64,000 nucleotides of DNA, taken from assembly GCF_902498805.1 (NCBI RefSeq), contig NZ_LR701579.1, positions 62,001 through 126,000 on the forward strand, read 5' to 3'. Below are positions 7,880 to 17,688 of the stretch, in pieces. Below the pieces are notes generated by a model. The model was not told where the DNA came from, searched no databases, and saw nothing but the letters and a program-made list of their open reading frames with translations. The position numbers were made by a program, and so were the translations under genes. This stretch comes from Imperialibacter sp. EC-SDR9 (GTDB lineage Bacteria > Bacteroidota > Bacteroidia > Cytophagales > Cyclobacteriaceae). Position 1 is the first letter of the stretch. Each line of letters begins with the position of its first letter.

Positions 7880-10354
7880 CTATTGATTTTTATAAAGATT
7901 TTCAACGGCCATTACCAAAAACATATAATTGGTAGACCCTCCTCCCATTACGTACTCTGTTTGCTGCCAAAAGAAAGGCCATACTTTCAACTCTGGCAGG
8001 TCAGGTCGAATCAGGGCCGTGCCGGAGGCGACTCCTCCCGGAATAAATGACCAGTCGGCTCGGTTCACGCCATAAGCAACCGTCACCGATTTGGATCCAA
8101 CGCCAGAGGCAAAAGACGAGGTGTTGATGCCCGGATGAACGCCCAGCACAAAGTTCAATGAATTGATGAAGAACTCGGGAGTACACAATTCAGGCCAACC
8201 TTTGTAGAAGAAATACTGCTCGACTCCAAACCGCTGGATATTCCACCCTGCCCCCCAAATATTGGGTTTGTAAGGTACCCCATACGGTGAGTCGGCTTTT
8301 TGCTCGACCTTCAGTTTCGTTTGGTATTCCCCAACAGCCTGGCTAACCGCTTTTAGAAATTTCTTGTCCTTGATGGCCGGCAGCGCATGGCCAACGGCCC
8401 ATCCGCTGCGGGCAATATCTTTCACAACACCTTCTTGCATGGAAACCAGCGCTTTGCTGTATTTCTCGTCTTGGGTAGCGAGCAAGAGTTCTGACAAGGC
8501 AACTATTTTTGCGCTTTCCACTCTCGGGCCGGAAGCAGCACTTTCATATAGCATGAGAGCTGCTTTCAGGGCTTCTTCCGCCAACGCCGGATTGCTTTGT
8601 TTCAGCACCCTCGAAGCTGCAGCCAGTCCGCCGGCGACGTAAAGCTCCCGGCGTGGGTTTTCTTCTGTAAACACCCACCGGTCATCCATAACAGCCGATT
8701 CCGTCGCAGTTCTTTCACCACTACCCAGTGAGGCATTGTACACCAGGTTGTCCGTCATAGCAGTGGCATCTCCCAGCATCACATATTGCCTCAGGGTAGG
8801 GCAAATAATGCCACGGTAGAGCCTGCCCAGCGAACGATAACCTCCCAGCACACTTTCCAGACCATGCTCAATCTGCTGCAAAGCATCGGAAGTACCATCG
8901 GGCTGGTGGATTTCCACGATCCTGGTTTCCTGGTCAATCATGGTGGCGTCGTAGTCGAGGCCAAACTCTTCAATCATCAGGGCCAGGTTCCAAAGCGTGC
9001 CTATTTGTGATTCCACCCGCAGGTCGAAGTCGCCGGCATCGTGCCAGCCGCCTTTGTTAATGCCCGGGACTGGTTGCAGCGGCTCGAATTTGGTCAATGT
9101 GGAAGGGCCTTGTATGTAACCGTCGAAATGGTTGGTGTCGACGGGTGCCATCAGCGCATCGTCGAGGTGGCAGTAGTCGTGCCAAACCCTGTATTTTTCG
9201 TTCACCCGCATGTGGCACATTTGCACTGGCAGGAAGTACTCCAACACGGGCTGCCAGGCATGGCGTTCATAGGTGTCTGCCCCAATCTTGAAAGCATTGG
9301 TTTCAATATCACCATAACTGGCAACATACATGCCCGGCTCTTTGATGTCTGAAAAGTCGAAGGTCAGGTATTTGTAGCGAAGAAAATTCCCCCAGGCTGT
9401 TGGTTTACCCGACTTCACAGATTGCCTGCCGTTTTCGGTGAGTTTGAAAAGTGTAAGGTCTGCTATCGTATTGTCTTTTGGATCAAGTTCAATGACCGCC
9501 TGCTTGGGCTGGTTGGGGTGGTAGCCAAGCTGCGACACCTGCACCACCGGTTTGTACTGCCAGTTGGGCACCACATTGGGTGTAATTGTCCATTGCAAAG
9601 CATTTTGGGAGGAGCCCGCCGGTATGGTTTCTCTTATTATGAACCAGCCGTTGTTATGATTGGCCCGGCCATCCCTTAGCTCCAGCGTGCCTGAATTGGA
9701 AGTGAAAGTGATGCGTTGCAGATCAGCTTCAGGGGCCACCACAAGTTTTTTGCCCGAAGCCAACACATGGGTGACATTCTCACCACCTTCTTCGGCCACC
9801 GGCCCGTTGGGCTGCTGAGGAAAGATGCCCGTCTGCTGATCGAGTATCCACGATTTGCCAAAAAGGTCGCCTGGAAACAGCTCGAAATTAAAGCCTACTT
9901 TGCCAATCCACTCAGCGGGCAGGGGCTCGTCGAGGTGTACCACCACGCTGAAGGTATTTCCCTGCAAGGCTTTCACCTCCACACTGTAGGCAAAGGTTAG
10001 GTCGGGGTACAAAATAGGATTGAATCCCTTGCGATTTTTACTGCTATCAGGGTACCAAAGTCTTTGGGAAATAGTGCCTGCTTGCTTGTCGATGGTTAGC
10101 TCGCCTCCTTTGGGCACAGGAGACCATTGTCCCGGCGATGCTTCGAGGCGTAGATCGCCATTGGCAGCCACCCGGTTGCCATGTTGGATAATAGTGACGC
10201 CTGTTTGATGGCCATCGGGGTAAATGTCGCTAAAGACAGTAACATTAAGGCCTTGCATGTCGAAGTAGCCTTGCTCGTTAATTTGAAGTTGCTGCTGGGC
10301 GAAAGAAACAGAAGTGAAAAGTGTAAGGAAGAATAGTAAGCTTGTTCTAAGCAT
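7880..10354 (-). CDS. Glycoside hydrolase family 9 (cellulase-type) with N-terminal Ig-like domain
   Basis: 824 residues with a Sec signal peptide (cleavage near residue 19). Residues ~20-265 form an N-terminal region I do not recognise. A CelD_N-type Ig-like domain follows (~270-355, VSQLGYHPNQPKQAVIELD), then the GH9 (alpha/alpha)6 domain (~360-820). GGWHDAGDFD carries the catalytic-base pair D439/D442; a C-terminal Glu in QQTEYVMGGGSTN (E800) fits the acid. GH9 enzymes act on beta-1,4-glucans, or in some clades on chitosan or glucosamine oligomers. Secreted or outer-membrane associated. It is 11 bp from the PAS kinase gene on the same strand. Confidence 0.9.
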   Translation of the reverse strand: MLRTSLLFFLTLFTSVSFAQQQLQINEQGYFDMQGLNVTVFSDIYPDGHQTGVTIIQHGNRVAANGDLRLEASPGQWSPVPKGGELTIDKQAGTISQRLWYPDSSKNRKGFNPILYPDLTFAYSVEVKALQGNTFSVVVHLDEPLPAEWIGKVGFNFELFPGDLFGKSWILDQQTGIFPQQPNGPVAEEGGENVTHVLASGKKLVVAPEADLQRITFTSNSGTLELRDGRANHNNGWFIIRETIPAGSSQNALQWTITPNVVPNWQYKPVVQVSQLGYHPNQPKQAVIELDPKDNTIADLTLFKLTENGRQSVKSGKPTAWGNFLRYKYLTFDFSDIKEPGMYVASYGDIETNAFKIGADTYERHAWQPVLEYFLPVQMCHMRVNEKYRVWHDYCHLDDALMAPVDTNHFDGYIQGPSTLTKFEPLQPVPGINKGGWHDAGDFDLRVESQIGTLWNLALMIEEFGLDYDATMIDQETRIVEIHQPDGTSDALQQIEHGLESVLGGYRSLGRLYRGIICPTLRQYVMLGDATAMTDNLVYNASLGSGERTATESAVMDDRWVFTEENPRRELYVAGGLAAASRVLKQSNPALAEEALKAALMLYESAASGPRVESAKIVALSELLLATQDEKYSKALVSMQEGVVKDIARSGWAVGHALPAIKDKKFLKAVSQAVGEYQTKLKVEQKADSPYGVPYKPNIWGAGWNIQRFGVEQYFFYKGWPELCTPEFFINSLNFVLGVHPGINTSSFASGVGSKSVTVAYGVNRADWSFIPGGVASGTALIRPDLPELKVWPFFWQQTEYVMGGGSTNYMFLVMAVENLYKNQ

Positions 10355-10734
10355 GGAGCGTTATGAGTTGTAAAGGGAATACTAAAGAGTAAAGAATTCA
10401 CTTTGAGTATTTATGTATCTGGGGATAAAAGTAGGGAAATAAGAAGGAATGCAGCAACCCTTTATGTGTAACTACATTTAATTTTTGAAAATTTATCAAT
10501 TCAGGGATTTAACATCGTTTTTGGCGTGACCTGACACTTGAGTTACCTCAGAGAGCCACGCTCACCATTTGCAGATCACAGACGATGCTAGCCCTTTCTC
10601 GTTCCACCATGCCCCAGGGCCACTATCCTTATGATTTTGATATTCAGCCAGAGGTATTTGAAAAATTGGATGATTGGGTTTTGCATCCTGGCTTTTTGCG
10701 ATTTTGTTATTTTCTGTGTCATGACTTTGTTTCT
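10355..10734. other. Intergenic region with no gene seen
   Basis: 380 bp between two leftward genes. It must hold the 3' end of the SQR-like transcript and the promoter of the GH9 gene. A weak -7-like TACTTTTA occurs on the minus strand near 10430. I see no convincing reading frame or RNA gene. Confidence 0.5.
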
Positions 10735-12195
10735 TTATTCAGGTATCAACCACCAAAAAGGTCTCATTTTAGCTTTGTAGATGAAGGCATAGTGCAGCGT
10801 AAGCTTGACCCAGTGGCCTGCCAGCCCAATGTCGCCAAAGGTTTTGTGGACGTCTCTTCCACCGGTTTCTCCGTATTTTTTGTAATCGGGAACAATAGGA
10901 AACGTGGTAATGCTGATGCCCATGCCTTGCGTGGCACCATAGCCAGCAGAGGCGATGCAGGCAGCACCCATATTGCCCATTGAGCCTTTGTGAGGCAGGG
11001 TAATTTTCCCGTTGTTCACTGATTCAATGATATTGTCGGCCACCAACTTAGCGGTGATGCCCGAAGGCATGCCTGTTCTTGGAGGTGCCGGGAAAATGTC
11101 CGTACCGTTTTTGCTTTTCCTTGGTTTGGAGATGGTGTGAGGAGGAGCAAAGGCGATACCTGGCGCAAAGATGTTGGGGTAGGAGGGGTTCTGGTAGGTT
11201 TCCGGCCAGTCCTGCACCGTCCATTCCTCGTAGGGCCTGGGTGTGTAGTCGGCATCCACAATCATGAAGCCCTTGAAAAGCTTGTCGGTGATATCGCCTC
11301 CCGCTTTGTCGTAAGCTTTGAAGCCATGACCCGAAAAGGCTGGGATCAACATGGCAAAGTCAAACTCCTCGGTTTTATACTCTCCGTCGAGGTTTTCGTA
11401 GTGTGCTTTCCCGTCTTCGACTTTGGTAACGCCCGCTCCGGTGATCCAGCGAATGCCTCTGTCCCTGAAGACCATTTCCAGCATGTCGCTCGACTTCATT
11501 ACGTCCTTGCCATAGCTCAGTAGCATGCCGTCGATGCCGAAGTCGCCAAGGGCATATTCATTTGATATCCAGGTCATGTCCACCCTGTCTCTAACGCCAA
11601 ACCTGACAAGCTCCTTCTCCACGTTGAGTATGTATTCAAAAGCAGCACCCTGGCAGGTGGCTTTGGCGTGGCCGGTCCCGATCAGGATTTTGGCTCTTTC
11701 ACCAGAGGTTTTCAGCTTATCGATCAGTGCTCTTAAACCCTCCCAGGCATGCTCGGCATGGTCGTACGTACAAACGGAATAAGCTTTGTTTGTACCGGGC
11801 ACTAACCCTTCCGTCATATCGAAAGCCAACTTAGGCCCCGTGGCGTTGACCAGATAGTCGTAAGTGACTTTTTCCTGCTGGCCTTTTTTGTCTGCAGAAG
11901 TGTATTCAACCTTCACAAAAGGCATGCTTTCCTCAGCATCGCCTTCCGGATGGAAAGTGACCACTTTGGCCTGTTTGAAGCCGATGCCTTTCCTTTTGTA
12001 GAGCGGAGTCAGAGGGAACACAGTGTCCTTGCGGGTCATTCGCCCGATACCCACCCAAATATTGGAGGGTATCCACTGGTAGTTGCTATTGGGCGACACC
12101 ACCAGCACCTCATGTTTCTTCGAGAGCTTACGCCGCAGGTAGGAGGCGGCAGTGTGGCCGGAAATACCGGCCCCGAGTACAACGATCTTTGCCAT
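10735..12195 (-). CDS. Sulfide:quinone oxidoreductase-like FAD flavoprotein
   Basis: 486 residues. An N-terminal dinucleotide-binding fold (VVLGAGISGHTAASYL) is followed by SQR-type blocks: NYQWIPSNIWVG, YDYLVNATGPKL and the second nucleotide region (ILIGTGHAKATCQG). Three cysteines at C142, C181 and C413 lie in positions matching the three-Cys arrangement of SQR enzymes, two of which form the sulfide-oxidising disulfide next to FAD. The C-terminal tail (KAKMRPFWWLIPE) has the aromatic/hydrophobic character of the membrane-docking end. It would oxidise sulfide and reduce menaquinone at the inner membrane. No sulfur-pathway gene is adjacent. A general NDH-2-like role cannot be excluded. Confidence 0.82.
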   Translation of the reverse strand: MAKIVVLGAGISGHTAASYLRRKLSKKHEVLVVSPNSNYQWIPSNIWVGIGRMTRKDTVFPLTPLYKRKGIGFKQAKVVTFHPEGDAEESMPFVKVEYTSADKKGQQEKVTYDYLVNATGPKLAFDMTEGLVPGTNKAYSVCTYDHAEHAWEGLRALIDKLKTSGERAKILIGTGHAKATCQGAAFEYILNVEKELVRFGVRDRVDMTWISNEYALGDFGIDGMLLSYGKDVMKSSDMLEMVFRDRGIRWITGAGVTKVEDGKAHYENLDGEYKTEEFDFAMLIPAFSGHGFKAYDKAGGDITDKLFKGFMIVDADYTPRPYEEWTVQDWPETYQNPSYPNIFAPGIAFAPPHTISKPRKSKNGTDIFPAPPRTGMPSGITAKLVADNIIESVNNGKITLPHKGSMGNMGAACIASAGYGATQGMGISITTFPIVPDYKKYGETGGRDVHKTFGDIGLAGHWVKLTLHYAFIYKAKMRPFWWLIPE

Positions 12196-12443
12196 GTCAG
12201 GTATGTTTTACCTAAATATCGGCAGGGGAGAGAAGGAAGTATGTGACTGTTGTTACACTGCTGGTCGTTTGTTTTTGCTGATCGTTATATTGGATAGCTG
12301 CTGTCCTGACCTTGATCCTTGATCTTGGAATTGCTGTTGTTAAGAGATATGTTTATGTAGAGAAGGGGCTCAAAAAAATCCCTTGTTGTATGCTGTGCAT
12401 CCAGGAAGAAGACGAATGCTCGCCTGATCGAATTTTTGAAAGT

Positions 12444-12836
12444 ATGAATGCAGGGATAAAATCGTATAACGAAAGCCAACCGGCAGCTGACAAGGAAATC
12501 TGCGACTTGCTTGCCACCACAATCGACAGCGTTTTGATTGAGGCCGAAAGCAAAATCTGGCATGCCCATCCTGTTTGGTTTTTGGAAGGCAATCCGATTG
12601 TGGGGTACAGCAAGCAAAAGAAGGGGATGCGCCTGATGTTTTGGAGTGGAGCTGATTTTGAAGAAGAGGATTTAGCTGTTAGAGGTGAGAAGTTCAAAGA
12701 TGCTTCTATTTTTTACAATTCTGCTGAAGAAATTGACGTGACTAAATTGCAGCAATGGCTCGGAAAGTCGAGAAATATTCAGTGGGACTATAAAAACATC
12801 GTCAAGCGAAAAGGTAAGCTGGAGCGGTTGAGGTGA
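12444..12836 (+). CDS. DUF1801 (YdhG-like) domain protein
   Basis: 130 residues from ATG at 12444. The frame is open upstream to 12312, but those extra 44 residues do not look like the family. Conserved blocks: IWHAHPVWFLEGNPIVGYS, MLFWSGADF-like RLMFWSGADF, VRGEKFKDASIFY and IQWDYKNIVKRKG. These match DUF1801 proteins, small cytoplasmic alpha/beta proteins related to YdhG/frataxin-like folds whose biochemical role is not established. The gene stands alone and is divergent from the SQR-like gene. Confidence 0.78.
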   Translation: MNAGIKSYNESQPAADKEICDLLATTIDSVLIEAESKIWHAHPVWFLEGNPIVGYSKQKKGMRLMFWSGADFEEEDLAVRGEKFKDASIFYNSAEEIDVTKLQQWLGKSRNIQWDYKNIVKRKGKLERLR

Positions 12837-13019
12837 TAACTTGAAAATTTTAATAATATGAAATAGCCATAAGGAGTACCATACCCAACGGACCGGCGTG
12901 GAACGATGAATAACCAGTCAACAGACTACGATCTATTCCGTAATGGTACAGGCTATTCCCGCTTCGGCGGCGGTTCGCCGAGCGACCGATCTGGCCTCTA
13001 AAAAGTAAATTTTATACAG

Positions 13020-13391
13020 ATGAAACTAGGTGCATTCTCAGTTAGTCTTAGTGTCAAGGACCTAAAGGCTTCAAAACAGTTTTATGAAAAACTCGGATTT
13101 ACCGTCTTGGGAGGCGGTATGGATAAAAACTACCTCATCATGAAAAATGAGAATGCACTGATCGGGCTGTTTCAGGGCATGTTTGAAGGCAATATTATGA
13201 CATTTAACCCAGGTTGGGACGAAAATGGCAAAGACATAGCAAGCTTCGATGACATTAGAGAAATCCAGCAACACCTGAAAGGTGAGAGCATTGAAACGGG
13301 GAAGGAAATTGACCCCAAAACGTCCGGCCCGGCCAGCATGATGATAACCGATCCCGATGGCAATGTGATTTTGATTGACCAGCATCGGTAG
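13020..13391 (+). CDS. VOC (glyoxalase/bleomycin-resistance fold) protein
   Basis: 123 residues, one vicinal-oxygen-chelate domain of two beta-alpha-beta-beta-beta units. It begins FSVSLSVKDLKASKQFYEKL and ends ASMMITDPDGNVILIDQH, both typical of the family. The reaction cannot be assigned: family members include glyoxalases, dioxygenases and drug-binding proteins. Cytoplasmic. It is a single gene with a 180-bp upstream gap that contains no other frame. Confidence 0.88.
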   Translation: MKLGAFSVSLSVKDLKASKQFYEKLGFTVLGGGMDKNYLIMKNENALIGLFQGMFEGNIMTFNPGWDENGKDIASFDDIREIQQHLKGESIETGKEIDPKTSGPASMMITDPDGNVILIDQHR

Positions 13392-13609
13392 TGCATTGCC
13401 CATGTTGCGGAAAACAATTCAGAGGTGAAAGCTAGTACGGCGCCTGAACGCCTGGGGGTTTCTCCTATGTTCTCTAGGGTGTCTCGATCCACGAGGTAGG
13501 ACGTCCTCACCCTAAAACGACCCAGCTTCAGCCCAGAAATTTCCCAGAAATCGATACCTTCATAACCAGATAGAAGGGAGCATGTGCTTGCGGCAATAAT
13601 TAGAAGAGA

Positions 13610-14155
13610 ATGGGAAAGAGATTAGATGCTATCACGCCTGAATTGAAAGCATTCATTGAGGATCAAAAAATTTTTTTTGTGGGGACTGCGGCCGGGGAAG
13701 GCCGGGTAAACATATCCCCCAAGGGGGCCGACGCCTTTCGGGTGCTGGAGGGGAACAAAATTATCTGGCTCAACTTAACAGGAAGCGGAAACGAAACAGC
13801 TGCTCATTTATTAAAGAATGATAGAATGACGGTAATGTTCTGTGCCTTTGAAGGGAGGCCTTTGATTCTCAGGCTTTATGGAACTGCTAAAATCTATCAT
13901 AAGCGAGACAGCAAATTCCAAGAATATATTGGCCAGTTTCCTGAAAATACTGGCTCCAGGCAAATCATTGAAATGCATGTCGATTTGGTGCAAACGTCCT
14001 GTGGGTTTGCTGTACCATACATGGATTTCAAGGAAGAGCGAACCATGTTGAACGACTGGTCGGCAAAACAAGGAACCGATGGTATTGAAGACTACTGGAA
14101 GAATAGAAATACTGAGAGCATTGATGGATTTGAAACGGGAATACTCGCTGAATAA
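13610..14155 (+). CDS. Pyridoxamine 5'-phosphate oxidase-fold flavoprotein
   Basis: 181 residues with a split-barrel PNPOx-like fold: FFVGTAAGEGRVNISPKG near the N-terminus, IIWLNLTGSGNETAAHLL and the strand RPLILRLYGTAKIYHK. The family binds FMN or F420 and is involved in varied redox or housekeeping reactions. This looks like the general stress or uncharacterised subgroup and not PdxH, because the PdxH C-terminal motif is absent. Cytoplasmic, transcribed alone. Confidence 0.85.
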   Translation: MGKRLDAITPELKAFIEDQKIFFVGTAAGEGRVNISPKGADAFRVLEGNKIIWLNLTGSGNETAAHLLKNDRMTVMFCAFEGRPLILRLYGTAKIYHKRDSKFQEYIGQFPENTGSRQIIEMHVDLVQTSCGFAVPYMDFKEERTMLNDWSAKQGTDGIEDYWKNRNTESIDGFETGILAE

Positions 14156-14242
14156 GATTGAACCACTTCAGGCAGCACGTCTCTCATTTGCGATCACACA
14201 GGCAGATTGAAGGATATTTGACCCTGGCTTTCTCCGTTATTT

Positions 14243-15460
14243 TCACTCATGTGCAGCTTTGTAAATTGCGTCAAGCAGGCTTCCTTCTTCCTTTGTGTCG
14301 TTGCCCAATTCCCAGAACATGATACCTCCCAATCCTTTTGCCATGGCATATTTCGTTTTTAGTGCCACCGAGACTGTATCATCATAGGATACCATTAAGC
14401 TATCTGTAGCATTGTACATAAAAGGTGCCTTGGCTTTATCATCCCAAAAGCGTCGAAAACTGCTGTCGTTCTCATAAGATGACCGAATTTGGTGGTAGGC
14501 CATCCACCCAATGTGCATACCGCCGCTGCGCTGATACAATCCGTTGTTTTCTGGTGATACCCCCTTCCAAACCCTACCGTAAAATGCGGCTCCAATGATT
14601 ATCTGATTGGCGTTGACACCTTCATTGAGGAGGAAGTCGATAATTTTTTGTGCAGAACGTGGGTGGGGGTCAGGATTGGCACCGGCCTGGTACAAGCTAT
14701 CCAGGTGATCATGGAACGGTGTGCCCAATATATCTTCGCTTCGCACGTCACCCAACGGCGAATGATGTCCTGTGTAATCTGATACGCCAGATACCTGGTC
14801 ATAGGTCATTACATTGGTATAATCCGCATATTTCATTACTTCATTCACTTCAATGTGATCGTAGTAGCGCTTCCAGCCAGCCGAAGCGAAGGTCAGGACT
14901 TTTTTGGATTCAAAAGCGTTCAGCATCTCACGCAAGCCTTTCATCAGGGCGGTGAAGTTCTGAGTATCTTGTTCACGTGCCATGGTGCCAGCACCTGATA
15001 TTCCTGGATATTCCCAGTCCATATCCATACCATCGAGCTGGTACTTTTCTATAAATTTCGAAGCGCTGTTGATGAACTTTGCACGACTCTCTTCAGTAAG
15101 CGCCATATCTGAAAACCCATCCGCACCCCAGCCTCCACAAGCGATCATTACTTTTAGGGCCGGATTGCGCTGCTTTTGCTCGACAAGTGCCTCTAGCTTT
15201 GGCCCAGCCACCTCCGGCTTTCTAAATTTCATTTCTCCATCGATCACATGGGTGAAAGAGTAAATGATATGGGTAAGCTTTTCTACCGGTACTTTTTCCG
15301 GTTCGAAATTGCGCCCCGGTACATAATAAGCCATTACGACCGGTCCGGATGCAGAGTCGGCTTTTACGGCTTCTTCAGGCTGCTTTTTTGACAGCGGTGA
15401 ACAGCTGAGCGTAAAAATCAGAAGTACCAGTTTGAATGAGGTAAGGTTTTTCAAGTCCAA
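14243..15460 (-). CDS. Glycoside hydrolase family 18 (chitinase-type) lipoprotein
   Basis: 405 residues. The start is TTG (15460, or an in-frame TTG at 15454); no ATG precedes the signal peptide. The lipobox is TLSC (Cys20). The GH18 barrel spans ~40-400 with the catalytic motif DGMDMDWE (D143, D146, D148, E150), preceded by the SxGG-like strand MIACGGWGADGF. The full DxxDxDxE signature predicts activity on chitin or other GlcNAc polymers through substrate-assisted catalysis. Anchored in the envelope. Divergent from the M28 peptidase gene across a 480-bp gap. Confidence 0.92.
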   Translation of the reverse strand: MDLKNLTSFKLVLLIFTLSCSPLSKKQPEEAVKADSASGPVVMAYYVPGRNFEPEKVPVEKLTHIIYSFTHVIDGEMKFRKPEVAGPKLEALVEQKQRNPALKVMIACGGWGADGFSDMALTEESRAKFINSASKFIEKYQLDGMDMDWEYPGISGAGTMAREQDTQNFTALMKGLREMLNAFESKKVLTFASAGWKRYYDHIEVNEVMKYADYTNVMTYDQVSGVSDYTGHHSPLGDVRSEDILGTPFHDHLDSLYQAGANPDPHPRSAQKIIDFLLNEGVNANQIIIGAAFYGRVWKGVSPENNGLYQRSGGMHIGWMAYHQIRSSYENDSSFRRFWDDKAKAPFMYNATDSLMVSYDDTVSVALKTKYAMAKGLGGIMFWELGNDTKEEGSLLDAIYKAAHE

Positions 15461-15544
15461 TTTATTTGTTTTAGCCTTGATAGATTTTTACTACCAAAAG
15501 GTGAATGCTTAATTAAAACGTCGGTTTGACCAGGTCAAGGAAAC

Positions 15545-15570
15545 AATGATTTCGTTAGTGTGAAATCATT
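15545..15570. promoter_or_regulatory. Perfect inverted repeat between divergent genes (possible operator)
   Basis: AATGATTTC (15545-15553) and GAAATCATT (15562-15570) are perfect 9-bp inverted repeats separated by 8 bp, giving half-site centres 17 bp apart. The site lies 85 bp upstream of the GH18 start, within the gap shared with the M28 gene. No T-run follows, so a protein-binding site is a better guess than a terminator. Confidence 0.35.
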
Positions 15571-15676
15571 ATCCTGCGAACGTTGTAAAATATTTACCAA
15601 GCGGTTTAAAAGACACGTTCCAAAATTTGTGCACACCAAGAGTCACTTTGCCTCACGTCGATTATTTCCTTTGTGT

Positions 15677-15841
15677 CTATGCAGCATGCAAATCCAACAC
15701 TTTGTCTGCAGATGGGTTGGTCAGGGTATCTCCTATATTCAGTTTAATAAGTTCGATCAGGACCTTGTTCAGGCGTGGCTTGATGAGCGTTGATTCTAGG
15801 GAACTTGAATTCTCAAGGTTGGCCACTGGAACTTTGATTCG
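15677..15841 (-). pseudogene. Possible remnant of a protein-coding gene
   Basis: On the minus strand a 54-codon frame between a TAA (15842-15844) and a TAG (15677-15679) reads like real protein (RIKVPVANLENSSSLESTL, then LIELIKLNIGDTL). It has no start codon. It may be a gene end left after deletion. I do not recognise the family, and chance is possible. The remainder of the 15461-15959 gap shows no gene. Confidence 0.25.
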
Positions 15842-15959
15842 TTATAAAGCCCTGTCCTGCCCCATGGCATCTTTCCTGGCAATTGCAAATTTGCCATAGC
15901 AGCCTTAGCTTGTCTCTCCTAACAACCAAACCTTAAAACCACTCATGAAACCCATCCCA

Positions 15960-17582
15960 ATGAAAAAATATGCTCCCCTGTTCTTGCTAGCGGTGCTGTC
16001 AGCCTGTAACCCAGAAACAAAACAAGAATCTACCCCTGCCACAGTGGAAGAGGCTACCATCGGCCAGCACATCAGCCAACTGGCCTCCGATGAATTTTTA
16101 GGTAGAATGCCATTCACTGAAGGAGAAACCAAAACAGTCAATTATCTGAAGGACGAATTTGCAAAACTCGGGCTACAGCCAGGCAATGGCAACAGCTATT
16201 TTCAGGAGGTGCCCATGGTGGAGATTACAGGCACGCCGTCAGAAAAGATGGTATTCGCCAGCCCTGGCAAGACAATGGAACTGACCTACATGACAGACTT
16301 TGTCGCCCTCACCCTAAAGCCTACGGCCGAGGTAAGTCTTGAAAACTCTGAGCTCGTTTTTGCGGGTTATGGCATCGTGGCGCCGGAATACGGCTGGAAC
16401 GACTACGAGGGCATCGACTGGGCCGGAAAAACCGCCGTGGTATTAGTCAACGATCCTGGCTTCAAATCGGGCGATTCTACCTTGTTCAAAGGCGATGAAA
16501 TGACTTACTACGGTCGCTGGACCTACAAATACGAAGAAGCAGGTCGACAAGGTGCTGCAGGAGTGATCATTATCCATGAAACCGAGAAGGCCTCTTACGG
16601 CTGGAACGTGATACAGTCGGGCTGGACAGGCCCACAGCTTAACCTGGAGAGCGACCGGTCTGTGGCTGACGTGCAGGGGTGGATCACAACCCAGGCAGCC
16701 GACGAACTATTTGCCGCCACGAACCTTGAGGGCAAAGACTACAACCAAATGGCCAGGATTAAGGGGTTCAAGCCTGTGCCGCTTGGCTTCACGGTGTCTG
16801 TAAAAGTTACCAATAGCATCAAAAGAGATATGTCAAAAAATGTGGTGGCTTTGCTGCCGGGCACTGAAAGAAAGGACGAGTACATTATCTATTCTGGCCA
16901 CTGGGATCATTTTGGTGTGGGCCGCCCCATCGATGGTGACTCCATTTATAATGGAGCTGTCGACAATGCGTCAGGCACTGCTTGTCTGCTGGCAATCGCC
17001 GAAGCCTTAAAAAAAGGAGAGCCAACGAAGCGGTCGATTGTTTTCATCGCTGTGACCGGCGAAGAACAGGGTCTGCTCGGCTCGGCGTATTACTCCGAGC
17101 ATCCCATTTACGATCCGGAGAAGACGGTGGCCAATATCAACATGGATGCCCTTTCCAGCCCAGGCCGCATGAAAGACCTCACCATTACCGGCTTTGGCCA
17201 TTCTGAAATGGATGAGTACGCCACTGCTGCCGCTGAAAAGCAAGGGCGTTATGTGATACCCGATCCCAACAAGGAGAAAGGCTACTTCTTCCGCTCCGAC
17301 CACTTCAATTTCGCCAAAATAGGCATCCCTGCTTTGTATGCATCGGGTACTTACGAGGGCTTCGACTACAGTGTGGAGCAGATCAAAGAAATAGCGGATC
17401 ACTACGAAACTTACAGGTACCACCAGCCCTCCGATGAATATGACCCTGCGACTACGAATTTAACCGGTGTGCAGTTTGATGCACAACTGATGTTTGAGGT
17501 GGGTCTCAGGTTAGCTAATGAAGACTACTTTCCTAAATGGTACGACGCAAGTGAATTCAAGGCTGCAAGGAGGAGGGAGTAG
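15960..17582 (+). CDS. M28 family zinc aminopeptidase lipoprotein with PA domain
   Basis: 540 residues from ATG at 15960; an ATG 15 bp upstream is also in frame. The signal peptide ends in a lipobox (LLAVLSAC, Cys16). A PA-type insert (~115-275) precedes and interrupts the peptidase fold. M28 metal ligands are visible: H314 (SGHWDHFG), D335 (GAVDNASGT), E368/E369 (TGEEQGLLGS), D in NMDAL, and a C-terminal His in YRYHQPSDEYD. It would release N-terminal amino acids from peptides at the cell surface or in the periplasm. Single gene, length typical for this subfamily. Confidence 0.93.
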   Translation: MKKYAPLFLLAVLSACNPETKQESTPATVEEATIGQHISQLASDEFLGRMPFTEGETKTVNYLKDEFAKLGLQPGNGNSYFQEVPMVEITGTPSEKMVFASPGKTMELTYMTDFVALTLKPTAEVSLENSELVFAGYGIVAPEYGWNDYEGIDWAGKTAVVLVNDPGFKSGDSTLFKGDEMTYYGRWTYKYEEAGRQGAAGVIIIHETEKASYGWNVIQSGWTGPQLNLESDRSVADVQGWITTQAADELFAATNLEGKDYNQMARIKGFKPVPLGFTVSVKVTNSIKRDMSKNVVALLPGTERKDEYIIYSGHWDHFGVGRPIDGDSIYNGAVDNASGTACLLAIAEALKKGEPTKRSIVFIAVTGEEQGLLGSAYYSEHPIYDPEKTVANINMDALSSPGRMKDLTITGFGHSEMDEYATAAAEKQGRYVIPDPNKEKGYFFRSDHFNFAKIGIPALYASGTYEGFDYSVEQIKEIADHYETYRYHQPSDEYDPATTNLTGVQFDAQLMFEVGLRLANEDYFPKWYDASEFKAARRRE

Positions 17583-17688
17583 TGGTTGATGTGGCTCGGC
17601 CTTCTTTCGTGTCCTTAGAAAAGAATGCCCTAATGTCAATCTGGAGGTTTACCAGAAGTTGGCAGTTGCTTAACGAGAAAAATTTGCA

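Noticed and set aside
12837-13019. GC-rich palindromic stretch near 12970 as a possible RNA gene.
   Set aside because: Only a short GGCGG-type hairpin is visible; no promoter or terminator.
15560-15899. Plus-strand frames in the GH18/M28 gap.
   Set aside because: Residue composition is not protein-like, starts are poor, and the opposite strand reads better.
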